DNA from: an uncultured Bacteroidales bacterium
Lineage (GTDB): Bacteria > Bacteroidota > Bacteroidia > Bacteroidales > UBA3663
Assembly (NCBI GenBank): GCA_905236195.1
Contig: CAJOOX010000054.1
Span: 1 to 23,931 of the forward strand
Direction of reading: 5' to 3'
Length of the DNA: 23,931 nucleotides
A program made the translations under genes and the position numbers. Position 1 is the stretch's first letter. Every line of letters starts with the position of its first letter. Below, piece after piece: positions 8,737 to 16,328 of this stretch. The notes below the pieces were generated by a model. It ran no database searches, had not been told where the DNA came from, and worked only from the letters and a program-made list of their open reading frames with translations.

Positions 8737-10398
8737 TTAGGGAACAGGAGTCAATGCGGGCGTGCCGAGGTTGTTGTCCTTTTCCGTAAGGAGGGGGTTA
8801 GACTCTGTCTCTGCCTGAGGAATCTGGAAAATGAGGTAGTTGATGACATCTCCCGTTGTGCTACCGTTACCGGCCTTGACAGTCTGGATGGCGCGAGCCT
8901 CATCTTCGGGTTTGTCCTCAATTAAGTAGTTGTACATGGACATGTTTTTATCAACACCCTTCCATGCGGTTGAAGCACGGTCGATGCCCTTGCGAAGGCG
9001 CATCAGGTCAAAATAGGACAGACCTTCACCCCACAATTCGATGCGGCGCTGAATCCAAACGGCATTCTGTACAGCCTCGGCAGAAGATTGTGCAACGCTG
9101 TAGGATGGATCACGGTAGGTCTGTACGAATGTTTCGAGAGTTGCCTTGCCCAATGCAGGATTGCCCGACATTGCCTGTGCCTCAGCCAGGATGAGATACA
9201 TTTCCTCAATACGCATCAAGGGAACGTCATTGGCATTGGTGCTCGTGTAGATTTCGTCCTTGTAGGAAGCAAACTTAACTTGCGTATAGGCAGGTGCACC
9301 TGCTGTCTTGCTCATATAGGTCTGCTGTTCGTCGTTGAGGTTGGCACTTGCACCGGTGTTGTCAAGGAACCAGCCCTTACGAACGTCTGTGCTGTTGATT
9401 TGCTGATAGAGAGTGGGGTTGATGCGACGCCATGCACCTACACTGGCGTATCCGTAGTTGAGTGAACCCATGTGTGAAATCCAGTTGACGATGCCCGAGG
9501 TAACTACCCTGTCGGTCTCGGCAATCAGAATACCCCACATCCAGTTTGTCTCGGTGATGTCCTTGAATGTAGGTTTGCTTACCTCTTTGATGGTGGCAGG
9601 TGTTGCAGCACTGTTGTTGATTGCGTTCTGGGCATCGTCAGCAGCAGCTGTCCAATTCTGGAGAACAAGATTAACGCGTGCACGGAGACCATAGGCGACG
9701 TCAAGGCTGATATAGCGTTTGTCGTCACGGGTTTTGGTGGACGAACTGAGCATCTCAATCGCATTATTGAGGTCGTCCATAATCTGCTGGTACACCTCTT
9801 CCACCGTATTACGGGCTACGCCGTTGCCAGCCACCTCAAGAGCGTTCTTTTCGGTAATGATGGGCACACAAGGCGCATCGCCGTTGCCTTCATACGTAAA
9901 CTGATAAATCTGCGCGAGGTTGAAATAGTCAAAGGCGCGGATAGCCAAAGCCTGTGCCAGATAGAACTTGAGCGTCGGATCTTCCGTTTCGGGATCGATG
10001 GAGTTCGTTACCTGATTGGCTGCGAAAATCTGGTTGTAGAGCGTGGACCAGATAACGCGGGTTGCACGGGCATTGACAGCACGGTCCGTAAGGTCCAATC
10101 CGTAGGAGAACCAGTTGTAGCCTACGTCGCAGCCTACGAGGTCGATACCGCGGCTGTCAAGATAGAGCATGATGGAGGGATAGCCGAAATCATCATGCGT
10201 AGAGGAAATGTTGTTGTAAACGCTGAACATGGTCGTGATGCCGGAAACACCAGCGCTGACACGTTCAGGGTTGGCTTCTGCTGCGTCTCCCTTTTGGGTC
10301 TCGGTGACGGTGCTTCCCTGGGGTTCCGTATCAAGGTCGGCACAGCCGACTGTCAGCATACTGGCCAGAGCCAGATATAATATCTTATTGATTTTCAT
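8737..10398 (-). CDS. SusD/RagB family nutrient-binding outer membrane lipoprotein
   Basis: A 553-residue lipoprotein. The signal MKINKILYLALASMLTVGC places the lipidated cysteine at residue 19. The body has features of the SusD/RagB fold: the N-terminal helical region with NQIFAANQVTNSID and LAQALAIRAFDYFNLAQIYQ (TPR-like helices), then MRIEEMYLILAEAQAMSGN and RRIELWGEGLSYFDLMRLRK near the C-terminus. SusD proteins cap the SusC barrel and deliver ligand to it. The gene starts 28 nt after the SusC stop and precedes the third lipoprotein by 28 nt, forming one operon. The relative RagB binds peptides and SusD binds starch. The ligand here cannot be read from sequence, but the protease neighbours favour peptides. 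Confidence 0.94.
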   Translation of the reverse strand: MKINKILYLALASMLTVGCADLDTEPQGSTVTETQKGDAAEANPERVSAGVSGITTMFSVYNNISSTHDDFGYPSIMLYLDSRGIDLVGCDVGYNWFSYGLDLTDRAVNARATRVIWSTLYNQIFAANQVTNSIDPETEDPTLKFYLAQALAIRAFDYFNLAQIYQFTYEGNGDAPCVPIITEKNALEVAGNGVARNTVEEVYQQIMDDLNNAIEMLSSSTKTRDDKRYISLDVAYGLRARVNLVLQNWTAAADDAQNAINNSAATPATIKEVSKPTFKDITETNWMWGILIAETDRVVTSGIVNWISHMGSLNYGYASVGAWRRINPTLYQQINSTDVRKGWFLDNTGASANLNDEQQTYMSKTAGAPAYTQVKFASYKDEIYTSTNANDVPLMRIEEMYLILAEAQAMSGNPALGKATLETFVQTYRDPSYSVAQSSAEAVQNAVWIQRRIELWGEGLSYFDLMRLRKGIDRASTAWKGVDKNMSMYNYLIEDKPEDEARAIQTVKAGNGSTTGDVINYLIFQIPQAETESNPLLTEKDNNLGTPALTPVP

Positions 10399-10426
10399 AA
10401 TCGTAATATAAAATATGTTTGCTTGT

Positions 10427-13400
10427 TTAGAATGTTACCTTAATACCACCCGTGACAGTACGCAACGCTGTATAGCTCTTGTTGTTTGCACTAATCTGTC
10501 CCATGCGAGGGTCAAGACCCTGACGGGCAGAGAAGAGCGCAATGTTATCAGCCGAACCGAAGATGCGGACAGACTCAAGATACAACTTGCTGGTCCAGGT
10601 TTTAGGAAGCGTGTAGCCCAATGTGATATTGTTGAGTGAGAAATAGTTCGATGACACAAGCCAACGGTCTGATGTAGAATTGGTATAAAGGTCACTGCCT
10701 GCAATACGGGGCACGTTGGTGTTGGGGTTCTCGGGAGTCCAGGCATTCTTGATGTCAACGCTCCATGCCTCACCGGCATAGCTGCTGCCACCGTTGTGCA
10801 TCAGACTCTGATAACCGTTGTCGTAGAGCTTGCCGCCAAACTGGAAGGAAGCCTGGATTGAAAGGTCGAAACCATAGGCTTCGATTGTCGTGCCCACACC
10901 GCCAGTGAATTTAGCCTGCAGGTTGCCTGTGGCCTGACGGTTGGAAGAACGGGCTGTCGACCAGTCGCTGGTAGCATATTCGTCGCCGTTAGCGTCCTTC
11001 GCCCAATAGAGAGCCATACCATTGGTGGGATCAACACCGGCATATTTAACAAGATAATACTCATACATGGAATGGCCTTCGCGATAGATGCGGGAGCCGT
11101 CAACCAATTCGCCCTCAAGTTCGGGAGCAAGTTCCAGAATCTTGTTGCTGTTGTGGGTGATGTTGAAGTCAACAGCCCAACGGAAATCCTTCGTCTTGAA
11201 AATCTGAGAGTGCAGTTCGATTTCAATACCACGGTTACGCATCGAGCCAATGTTCATGGGCACAGAGCTGTAGCCGTTCGATACGGCAACAGGCTTATAA
11301 TAGAGCATGTCTTCGGTGGTGCGGTTGTAGAAGTCGATAGAACCGGAGAGTTTGCCTTTCCAGAAATCGAAATCAACAGCTGCGTCGAAAGCGTTGCTCT
11401 TTTCCCAAGTGAGATCCTTGTTTCCCTTGTAGGTAAGTGTACCGTCAGAGAATACGCCTTCGGAACCGGTCATGGAGTACTGGTCGAGGTAAGCATAATA
11501 GTTGCCTACGTTCTCGTTACCCTGCTGACCGAACGATGCGCGGAGCTTGAGGAAATTGATCCAACTGATGTCCTTCAAGAATTTTTCGTTGGACATATTC
11601 CAAGCAGCAGAAGCCGACCAGAATGTACCCCAACGGTTGTCCTTGTGGAAACGGGAACTGCCATCGGAACGCAAACTGAAGCTTGCGAAATAGGTGTCCT
11701 TATAGTCGTAATTCAGACGGCCGATCCAGGAACGGATAGCATGAGAAGTCTCAGAACCATAGCCACGACGCTGGTCGATGGTATTGTTGATAGCCCAGGA
11801 ACCCTCGCGATAGAGGTTCTGACCGCTGGCTTCGGACATTTCATATTTGTAGTCGTAGGTTTCATAAACAGCGAGAGCGTCGATATTGTGATTGGCAGCA
11901 ATCGTTGTATGGTAGTTGGCCATAACCTGCTGGGTGAAAGCGCATGTGCGCATGTGCTCCTGAGTAGCCTCTCCGCCGTATGCTTTGCTCTGACCGTAGA
12001 GGGAGCTGGACGCAAAGTGGTAGCGGGTGTTGTCGAGGTTCATACCCAGGTGGTAGGAGAGGGTCATGCCATCGAAAGGAGTAATATCCAAGCCCCAGCG
12101 GCTATTGAAGATATCCATCAGGTATTCCTCGGTCTGGAATGTGAGGTCTCCAATGGGGTTGGCAATGGACATCACGTTACGGGTGGCGCGCATAGACTTG
12201 CCGTCACCGTAGTCGTAGAGGTAATTGTTGCCGTTCTTGGCAATGGTGCCGTCGGCATAACGTACGTAGAAAGGATAGACAGGACCGAAATAGCTGGCAA
12301 TGGCAAATGCATTACCCGAGGAGTTGGTAGTGGTCTGTTCCCCAGGATATTTGCTGGTAGCGTTGGTGTACATGAGGTTAGCGCTCAATTTCATCCACTT
12401 CTTCACCTGATAGTCAACATTCAAGCGGGTGGAGATACGGCTGAACCCGGAGCTTTCGATGATACCATCATCAGCGAGGTAACCTGCACCGAAATAGTAG
12501 GACAGTTTGTCACTACCGCCAACGACGCTGGCCTTGTACTCCTGGCGGAGTCCGTTCGAGAACGAAAGGTCTTCCCAGTCATCGGGGGTGTAATAGTAAG
12601 TGCCGTCGGAATAGCCAAGTGTAGCGTTGGGATTGACTGTGCCGTTAACGGTCATCAGGTCCTCTCCGGCAGGAACAGTGTAAATACGGTATCCGGTTGC
12701 GGTGGGTACCCAGGAGTTCGCATAGTCGTGCGCATTAGCGGGACCATAACCGAGGTTATAGATAGCGTCGTTGTAGCTCGTGCGATAGAGCTGGCTATAA
12801 TAGTCGTTCGTATTGTTGATGGTCTTGAAACTCTTGACCTGTCGGGAGTTGGAACCCCAGTTTGCCTCAAAGGTAACTTTGGCATCCATGTTCTGGCGGC
12901 CTTTCTTCGTCGTAATCATCACAACGCCGTTGGCTGCACGTGCGCCGTAGAGGGAGGCTGCAGCAGCATCTTTCAGAACGGAAATCTGCTCAATGTCCTG
13001 AGGATCAATGGCAGAAATGTCACCTGAGTAGGGCATGCCATCCAATACATAAAGAGGATCCATGTTGGCATTGATAGAACCGAAACCACGGACGCGGATG
13101 GTAGCGCTGGTACCAGGCTGGCCATTGGACTTGACGGCGGTAACACCGGAAACGTTACCGGCAAGGGCGTTGGTGACATCGGAAACAACGCGGACGTCAA
13201 TCTTCTCGGCATCCATCTTAACAGCAGAACCTGTGAATGACGACTTGGTTGCTGTACCGTAGGCAACAACCATAACCTCGTCGAGGTACTGTTCGTCGCT
13301 CTTCAGAACAATTCTGATTTTGGAGCGCACGGGAACCGTGACAGGCTCCATGCCGACGTACGAGATTTCGAGCGTCTTGGCATCCTGTGGAACACTGAGG

Positions 13401-13582
13401 GAGAACTTGCCATTACCATCGGTTGTTGTACCGATGGCTGTGCCTGAAACACGAATGCTGGCACCGATGATGGGTTCTCCGTCCTCATTGGAGATGACTG
13501 TACCCGTGACTGTGCGGTTCTGAGCCATCAACATCGTAAGACCTGCAAAGAGGCATACGATGACTGAAAGGAGTTTTCTCAT
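10427..13582 (-). CDS. SusC/RagA family TonB-linked outer membrane transporter
   Basis: A 1051-residue outer membrane protein. A signal peptide (MRKLLSVIVCLFAGLTMLMA) is followed by a carboxypeptidase-D-regulatory-like domain (about 22-95), a TonB-box-like DEVMVVAYG at 101-109, and a plug domain with ISVLKDAAAASLYGARAANG at about 200-219. A long beta-barrel ends in GGIKVTF, a terminal Phe typical of outer membrane barrels. The start at 13582 was preferred to an in-frame ATG at 13606 because it gives a normal signal peptide. The protein imports large ligands across the outer membrane using TonB energy, together with the SusD partner encoded 28 nt downstream. A promoter lies about 200 nt upstream, leaving a leader of about 190 nt. 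No ECF sigma/anti-sigma pair or hybrid two-component regulator is visible next to it. Peptide import (RagA-like) is inferred from the protease neighbours. Confidence 0.95.
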   Translation of the reverse strand: MRKLLSVIVCLFAGLTMLMAQNRTVTGTVISNEDGEPIIGASIRVSGTAIGTTTDGNGKFSLSVPQDAKTLEISYVGMEPVTVPVRSKIRIVLKSDEQYLDEVMVVAYGTATKSSFTGSAVKMDAEKIDVRVVSDVTNALAGNVSGVTAVKSNGQPGTSATIRVRGFGSINANMDPLYVLDGMPYSGDISAIDPQDIEQISVLKDAAAASLYGARAANGVVMITTKKGRQNMDAKVTFEANWGSNSRQVKSFKTINNTNDYYSQLYRTSYNDAIYNLGYGPANAHDYANSWVPTATGYRIYTVPAGEDLMTVNGTVNPNATLGYSDGTYYYTPDDWEDLSFSNGLRQEYKASVVGGSDKLSYYFGAGYLADDGIIESSGFSRISTRLNVDYQVKKWMKLSANLMYTNATSKYPGEQTTTNSSGNAFAIASYFGPVYPFYVRYADGTIAKNGNNYLYDYGDGKSMRATRNVMSIANPIGDLTFQTEEYLMDIFNSRWGLDITPFDGMTLSYHLGMNLDNTRYHFASSSLYGQSKAYGGEATQEHMRTCAFTQQVMANYHTTIAANHNIDALAVYETYDYKYEMSEASGQNLYREGSWAINNTIDQRRGYGSETSHAIRSWIGRLNYDYKDTYFASFSLRSDGSSRFHKDNRWGTFWSASAAWNMSNEKFLKDISWINFLKLRASFGQQGNENVGNYYAYLDQYSMTGSEGVFSDGTLTYKGNKDLTWEKSNAFDAAVDFDFWKGKLSGSIDFYNRTTEDMLYYKPVAVSNGYSSVPMNIGSMRNRGIEIELHSQIFKTKDFRWAVDFNITHNSNKILELAPELEGELVDGSRIYREGHSMYEYYLVKYAGVDPTNGMALYWAKDANGDEYATSDWSTARSSNRQATGNLQAKFTGGVGTTIEAYGFDLSIQASFQFGGKLYDNGYQSLMHNGGSSYAGEAWSVDIKNAWTPENPNTNVPRIAGSDLYTNSTSDRWLVSSNYFSLNNITLGYTLPKTWTSKLYLESVRIFGSADNIALFSARQGLDPRMGQISANNKSYTALRTVTGGIKVTF

Positions 13583-13780
13583 ACTTGAAATGTAAAAATG
13601 AAACAATTAAAAAAAAAATTATTTATTTTCTAACAATAAACGCACCCGAAGAGTATTGGTACTAAGGGCGAAAGAGGGACATAAAGATACTACTTGAATG
13701 CAGAAAAGTAACAATCCAGTAAGATCTTGTATGTTTGTCAGTTTCTTTCATATCGGTTCTCTACTACCGAAATGCGACTG

Positions 13781-13812
13781 CAAAGATATAACAAATTTTT
13801 AAAATCGCCAAA
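13781..13812 (-). promoter_or_regulatory. Bacteroidetes-type promoter of the SusC/SusD operon
   Basis: On the minus strand TTTG (13809-13812) is followed after 20 nt by TATCTTTG (13781-13788). This is the same -33/-7 arrangement and spacing as at the C10 protease. The predicted start near 13775 leaves a leader of about 190 nt before the ATG at 13582. The leader contains A/T-rich stretches and only a weak 5-bp hairpin close to its start. A second weaker match (TATCTTTA, 13682-13689) lacks a -33 element. Confidence 0.65.
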
Positions 13813-13960
13813 TATTTTTTTAAATTTCTTTACTTTTTTTGTCAAAAAATGATATTTTGTCAGTTTTTCTAAGCAAAATGAAAAAAAATACAGGAAATAT
13901 ACGGTATAAAATTACAATTTATTCGTGTGACGCGGAAAAGATTGACTCCCGGACAGACCG

Positions 13961-14131
13961 GCTCCGTTACTTCCGTTACTTCCGTTACCGCACATGTTTC
14001 CGAATTCTCCCCCGTGATGGTATAATTAGAAAATTAATTATTATATATATTTAATAGGTATATATATTTAAAAAGGTGTATAGGTACATGTGAAATACTA
14101 TATGGAACGGAAGTAACGGAAGTAACGGAGC
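13961..14131. repeat. 27-28 bp inverted repeat pair built of 9-bp units
   Basis: Three tandem copies of CTCCGTTAC/TTCCGTTAC at 13962-13988 are matched in inverted orientation by three copies at 14104-14130 (26 of 27 bases complementary, plus one extra pair at the outer ends). They enclose 115 bp of very A/T-rich sequence. A nested CACATGT/ACATGTG pair lies inside (13991-13997 and 14086-14092). It could form a long hairpin or be the ends of a small element. The interior contains no TTTG on either strand, so it carries no recognisable promoter. No target duplication is obvious. Confidence 0.8.
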
Positions 14132-14175
14132 ATAATGCAAAGCGTCGGCAGAATCACGGAAGACCGGGCGGAAAA

Positions 14176-14252
14176 TGCCGCGCCCTGCCATGAATCTGCG
14201 GACCCGAATCATTCTGCCGCGCCCTGCCATGAATCTGCGAACCCGAATCATT
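14176..14252. repeat. 39-bp tandem duplication (two copies)
   Basis: Two copies of a GC-rich 38-nt sequence (14176-14213 and 14215-14252) are separated by one base and differ at one position. The period is 39, divisible by three. On the minus strand it would encode a repeated 13-residue block beginning MIRVRRFMAGRG within a 72-codon frame (14051-14269) that I do not accept as a gene. The repeat stands out by its GC content from the A/T-rich surroundings. Confidence 0.85.
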
Positions 14253-14261
14253 TTATTTGAC

Positions 14262-14326
14262 AAATCCAAAAAATCATGGAAAATTTTGGATTATAATCCG
14301 AAAAAAGCATGACTTTTTTGGATTTA
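14262..14326. repeat. Imperfect inverted repeat around a 12-bp palindrome
   Basis: The outer arms read AAATCCAAAAAATCATG on the left and CATGACTTTTTTGGATTT on the right, complementary except for one bulged base. Between them sits the perfect palindrome GGATTATAATCC. It is one of two adjacent foldable elements in the intergenic region. No function is recognised. Confidence 0.6.
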
Positions 14327-14370
14327 ATGGGAAGAACGCGGCTGTTACTTGTTATTTTTCATGGAATATC

Positions 14371-14419
14371 CAAAAGTAATACTTGGGATTTTCATATAAA
14401 ATCCCAAGTGCTACTTTTG
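14371..14419. repeat. Long hairpin-forming inverted repeat
   Basis: Arms 14371-14392 and 14398-14419 are complementary over 22 positions with one mismatch and one T-G pair, closing a 5-nt loop. The central part, ACTTGGGATTTT against AAAATCCCAAGT, is perfect. No T run follows either side, so it is not a typical terminator, and no gene ends within 400 bp. It may be a relic of a small mobile element or a structured RNA. Confidence 0.7.
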
Positions 14420-14542
14420 ATTTTGCTTCAAATTCCACGGAATATAACCTAAAGTACTGCAGTTCTTTCCTTGAATATTTGGATATTTCAAAACAAAAAT
14501 GTCATTTTTTTTACAACTGTACACATCAAAATCCCGAAATTT

Positions 14543-14590
14543 GGCCAAACTGTAAAAAAAAAATACGGCCAAACTGTAAAAAAATATGAT
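14543..14590 (+). promoter_or_regulatory. Operator-like tandem repeat, 24-bp period, ahead of the ATPase promoter
   Basis: The 18-mer GGCCAAACTGTAAAAAAA occurs at 14543-14560 and again at 14567-14584 with a 24-bp period. The second copy abuts the putative -33 element. Two identical sites about two helical turns apart just upstream of a promoter suggest a protein-binding region. The binding protein is unknown. Confidence 0.5.
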
Positions 14591-14617
14591 GCCAAATGAT
14601 AAAATTTATTATCTTTG
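14585..14617 (+). promoter_or_regulatory. Bacteroidetes-type promoter of the truncated ATPase gene
   Basis: A perfect TATCTTTG -7 element (14610-14617) is preceded after 21 nt by TATG (14585-14588), a one-base variant of the -33 TTTG. The predicted start near 14623 is about 20 nt before the ATG at 14644, the same leader length as at the C10 protease. Confidence 0.6.
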
Positions 14618-14643
14618 CACCCATAAAACAAAATATTCCAGTT

Positions 14644-14916
14644 ATGAAAATTAAGAATTATATGCCTCGTATTAGCGACGGCTTGCTTTCCAAGAAACTG
14701 AGACATTCGGGAGCCGTACTTATCACCGGCCCAAAGTGGTGTGGCAAGACAGCAACAGCATCCGTTGCATCTAACAGCATTGTCTATATGCAGGATCCAG
14801 ACCGGGGGGCAGCGTATCTTACAGCAGCAGACACCAAGCCGTCTATCCTATTGCAAGGTGACGTACCCCATCTGATAGACGAGTGGCAGATGGCACCTGT
14901 GCTATGGGATGTCTGA
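14644..14916 (+). pseudogene. Truncated AAA+ ATPase (DUF4143-type), N-terminal fragment
   Basis: The 90-residue product matches the beginning of the AAA/DUF4143 family of prokaryotic ATPases. Residues 1-20 (MKIKNYMPRISDGLLSKKLR) are followed by a Walker A motif TGPKWCGKTATA (Gly29, Gly34, Lys35, Thr36), then a Walker-B-like LIDEWQMAPVLWDV at 77-90. The family is usually about 400 aa with a C-terminal DUF4143 domain, which is absent. The frame stops right after LWDV, where full-length relatives continue. Directly after, in another frame, 18 codons run from an ATG at 14909 to a TAG just before the terminator, and may be the leftover 3' tail after an internal deletion. Promoter, start and Walker A are intact, so a short protein could still be made. 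The start at 14644 suits the promoter better than the in-frame ATG at 14596, which lies upstream of the -7 element. Confidence 0.75.
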
Positions 14917-14954
14917 AGGATTGATTGAGCGTTCAGAAGAGCAAAAAACTAACG

Positions 14955-14989
14955 AAAAGCCGTAGCAAAGAGATTTTGCTGCGGCTTTT
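14955..14989. terminator. Bidirectional intrinsic terminator between the ATPase fragment and the aminotransferase
   Basis: A 15-bp stem (14955-14969 with 14975-14989, one T-G pair) has a 5-nt loop, four A on the left end and four T on the right. It is suited to stop transcription from both convergent genes. It lies about 40 nt past each stop codon. Confidence 0.85.
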
Positions 14990-15029
14990 CTTGAGAAATA
15001 AAATGTGGAAGCAGAGCGACTTTGGGTGT

Positions 15030-16325
15030 TTATCGGTGGTCGGCGGCGAAGGCTGAGATGCGCTGCTCGAAGAGGGGGAACTGGGCATCGGTGATGAACG
15101 AGGTGCAGATTCGCACGCCCTGTTCGTCGGAACCCATGCTCTCAAGCGGGAAGACGGCAATGCCGTAGCGCATCAGTTCTCCGGTGAGTTCGATGTCGGT
15201 CATGCCGGGATACTGCGTCGTGAAGTAGAATCCGTCGGCAAGGGGAGCACCCAGGTCATTGTCATAGACCAGATAGAAGCCGTTACGGAGCAGAACCTCC
15301 TTCATGAACTTGGCGCGGCGTCCGTATTCGCGGATTTCGGCCACAAAGTCGAAACGGCCTTCCACAGCGGCCTCCATCATGGCGGCGAGGGCATGCTGCG
15401 GGGCATGGGCTGTACCCGACGACATGGTGTAGAGCACGCGTCCGCCCAGGAAATCGCCCCAGGCCTTTACACCGAACGCCCCGAGGGGTTCGTATTCGCG
15501 GCTGTAGAGACGGTCGCTGATGGCGAGGGTGCCGATGCGCTGGCCCGCATAGCTGAACGCCTTCGATCCCGAGATTGCCATCACGTAATTGTCGGTGTAT
15601 TTGGCGACGGAGGGCTGGAAGGGTGCCTCATAGGGCTTGGACAAATCCTTGCGGAAGTCCATCGCGAAGTAGGCGAGGTCTTCGAGCACAACGGCATCAT
15701 ATCGGGTGGCCAGGGTGCCGATGCCGCGCAGTTCTTCGTCCGATAGACAGATCCACGCGGGATTGTTGGGATTGGAATAGACGATGAGACAGGTCTTTCC
15801 CTTCTGCAGAACCGACTCCATGCGGTCGAGCAGCTGCTGTCCGCGGCAGTGGTGCACATCGAAGTGTTCGCCCTTGAGACCGATAATCTGGGCCTGCGTC
15901 TTCTGGACGTTGAAGCCCGGGTCGATGAAGAGGACGGTGTCCTTGTCGGGATTGGCATGGCGCATCGTCATCATCACGGCGAAGGTGCCCTGCATCGAGC
16001 CTGTTGTGGCGCAGATGTGGGCGGGATTGACATCGATGTCGATAAATGCCTTCACGAACTTCGAGGCCGCCTGATGCAGGCGGTCGATGCCCGAGTTGGG
16101 AGGATAGACGGCAGCACAGCCGCCGCGCAGGGCTTCCATTTCCGCCTCGAAAGCGATATCGGAGGGTTTCAGGCCGGGCACGCCCATCTCCAGATGGATA
16201 AAGGGTTCGCCGGTCTCTTTCTCCAGCGCCTTCGAGAGGGTCTGGATATCACGTATGTTGGCCTGTCCCACGCTCTTCAGCCCCTGACGGGCGAGAGCGG
16301 CATTGAGTTGTTCCTTGCTGACCAT
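15030..16325 (-). CDS. PLP-dependent aminotransferase, class I/II fold
   Basis: A 431-residue cytoplasmic enzyme of the aspartate aminotransferase fold. The PLP-binding lysine is Lys255 in AISGSKAFSYAGQRIG. Asp216 (VVLEDLAYF), which contacts the pyridine nitrogen, and the YSNPNNPAW loop (183-191) are present. CATTGSMQGTF at 105-115 is the phosphate-binding turn. The N-terminal IHLEMGVPGLKPS and VYPPNSGIDRLHQAAS also fit the family. It would transfer an amino group between an amino acid and a 2-oxo acid. The substrate cannot be read from sequence. The start codon is 3 nt after the trpS stop, so both are on one transcript, and the gene closes the cluster before a strong terminator. No odd residues were noted. 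Confidence 0.9.
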   Translation of the reverse strand: MVSKEQLNAALARQGLKSVGQANIRDIQTLSKALEKETGEPFIHLEMGVPGLKPSDIAFEAEMEALRGGCAAVYPPNSGIDRLHQAASKFVKAFIDIDVNPAHICATTGSMQGTFAVMMTMRHANPDKDTVLFIDPGFNVQKTQAQIIGLKGEHFDVHHCRGQQLLDRMESVLQKGKTCLIVYSNPNNPAWICLSDEELRGIGTLATRYDAVVLEDLAYFAMDFRKDLSKPYEAPFQPSVAKYTDNYVMAISGSKAFSYAGQRIGTLAISDRLYSREYEPLGAFGVKAWGDFLGGRVLYTMSSGTAHAPQHALAAMMEAAVEGRFDFVAEIREYGRRAKFMKEVLLRNGFYLVYDNDLGAPLADGFYFTTQYPGMTDIELTGELMRYGIAVFPLESMGSDEQGVRICTSFITDAQFPLFEQRISAFAADHR

Positions 16326-16328
16326 CGC

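Noticed and set aside
11072..13027. 651-codon open frame on the plus strand
   Set aside because: It lies entirely antisense to the SusC-like gene, has no recognisable motif, and its composition is that of a reverse-strand shadow.
13839..14054. 71-codon plus-strand frame
   Set aside because: Low-complexity A/T-rich start and a reading through the 9-bp repeats (repeated RYFRYFRYR). No support as a gene.
13989..14103. Phase-variable invertible promoter
   Set aside because: The inverted repeats would suit it, but the enclosed 115 bp contain no TTTG or TAnnTTTG on either strand and no recombinase is near. Not called as a feature.
14051..14269. 72-codon minus-strand frame with two copies of an Arg-rich 13-residue block
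   Set aside because: The repetition is explained by the 39-bp DNA duplication. The rest of the frame crosses the 9-bp repeat arm and an A/T-rich stretch, and there is no promoter or homologue I recognise. The repeat is kept as a finding.
14383..14706. Short overlapping frames on both strands before the ATPase fragment
   Set aside because: They run through hairpin and A-run sequences, and one crosses the ATPase promoter and start. No motif seen.
13583..15029. tRNA, rRNA or complete insertion sequence in the large intergenic region
   Set aside because: No cloverleaf with a CCA-adjacent acceptor pattern, no rRNA-like stretch and no transposase frame was seen.
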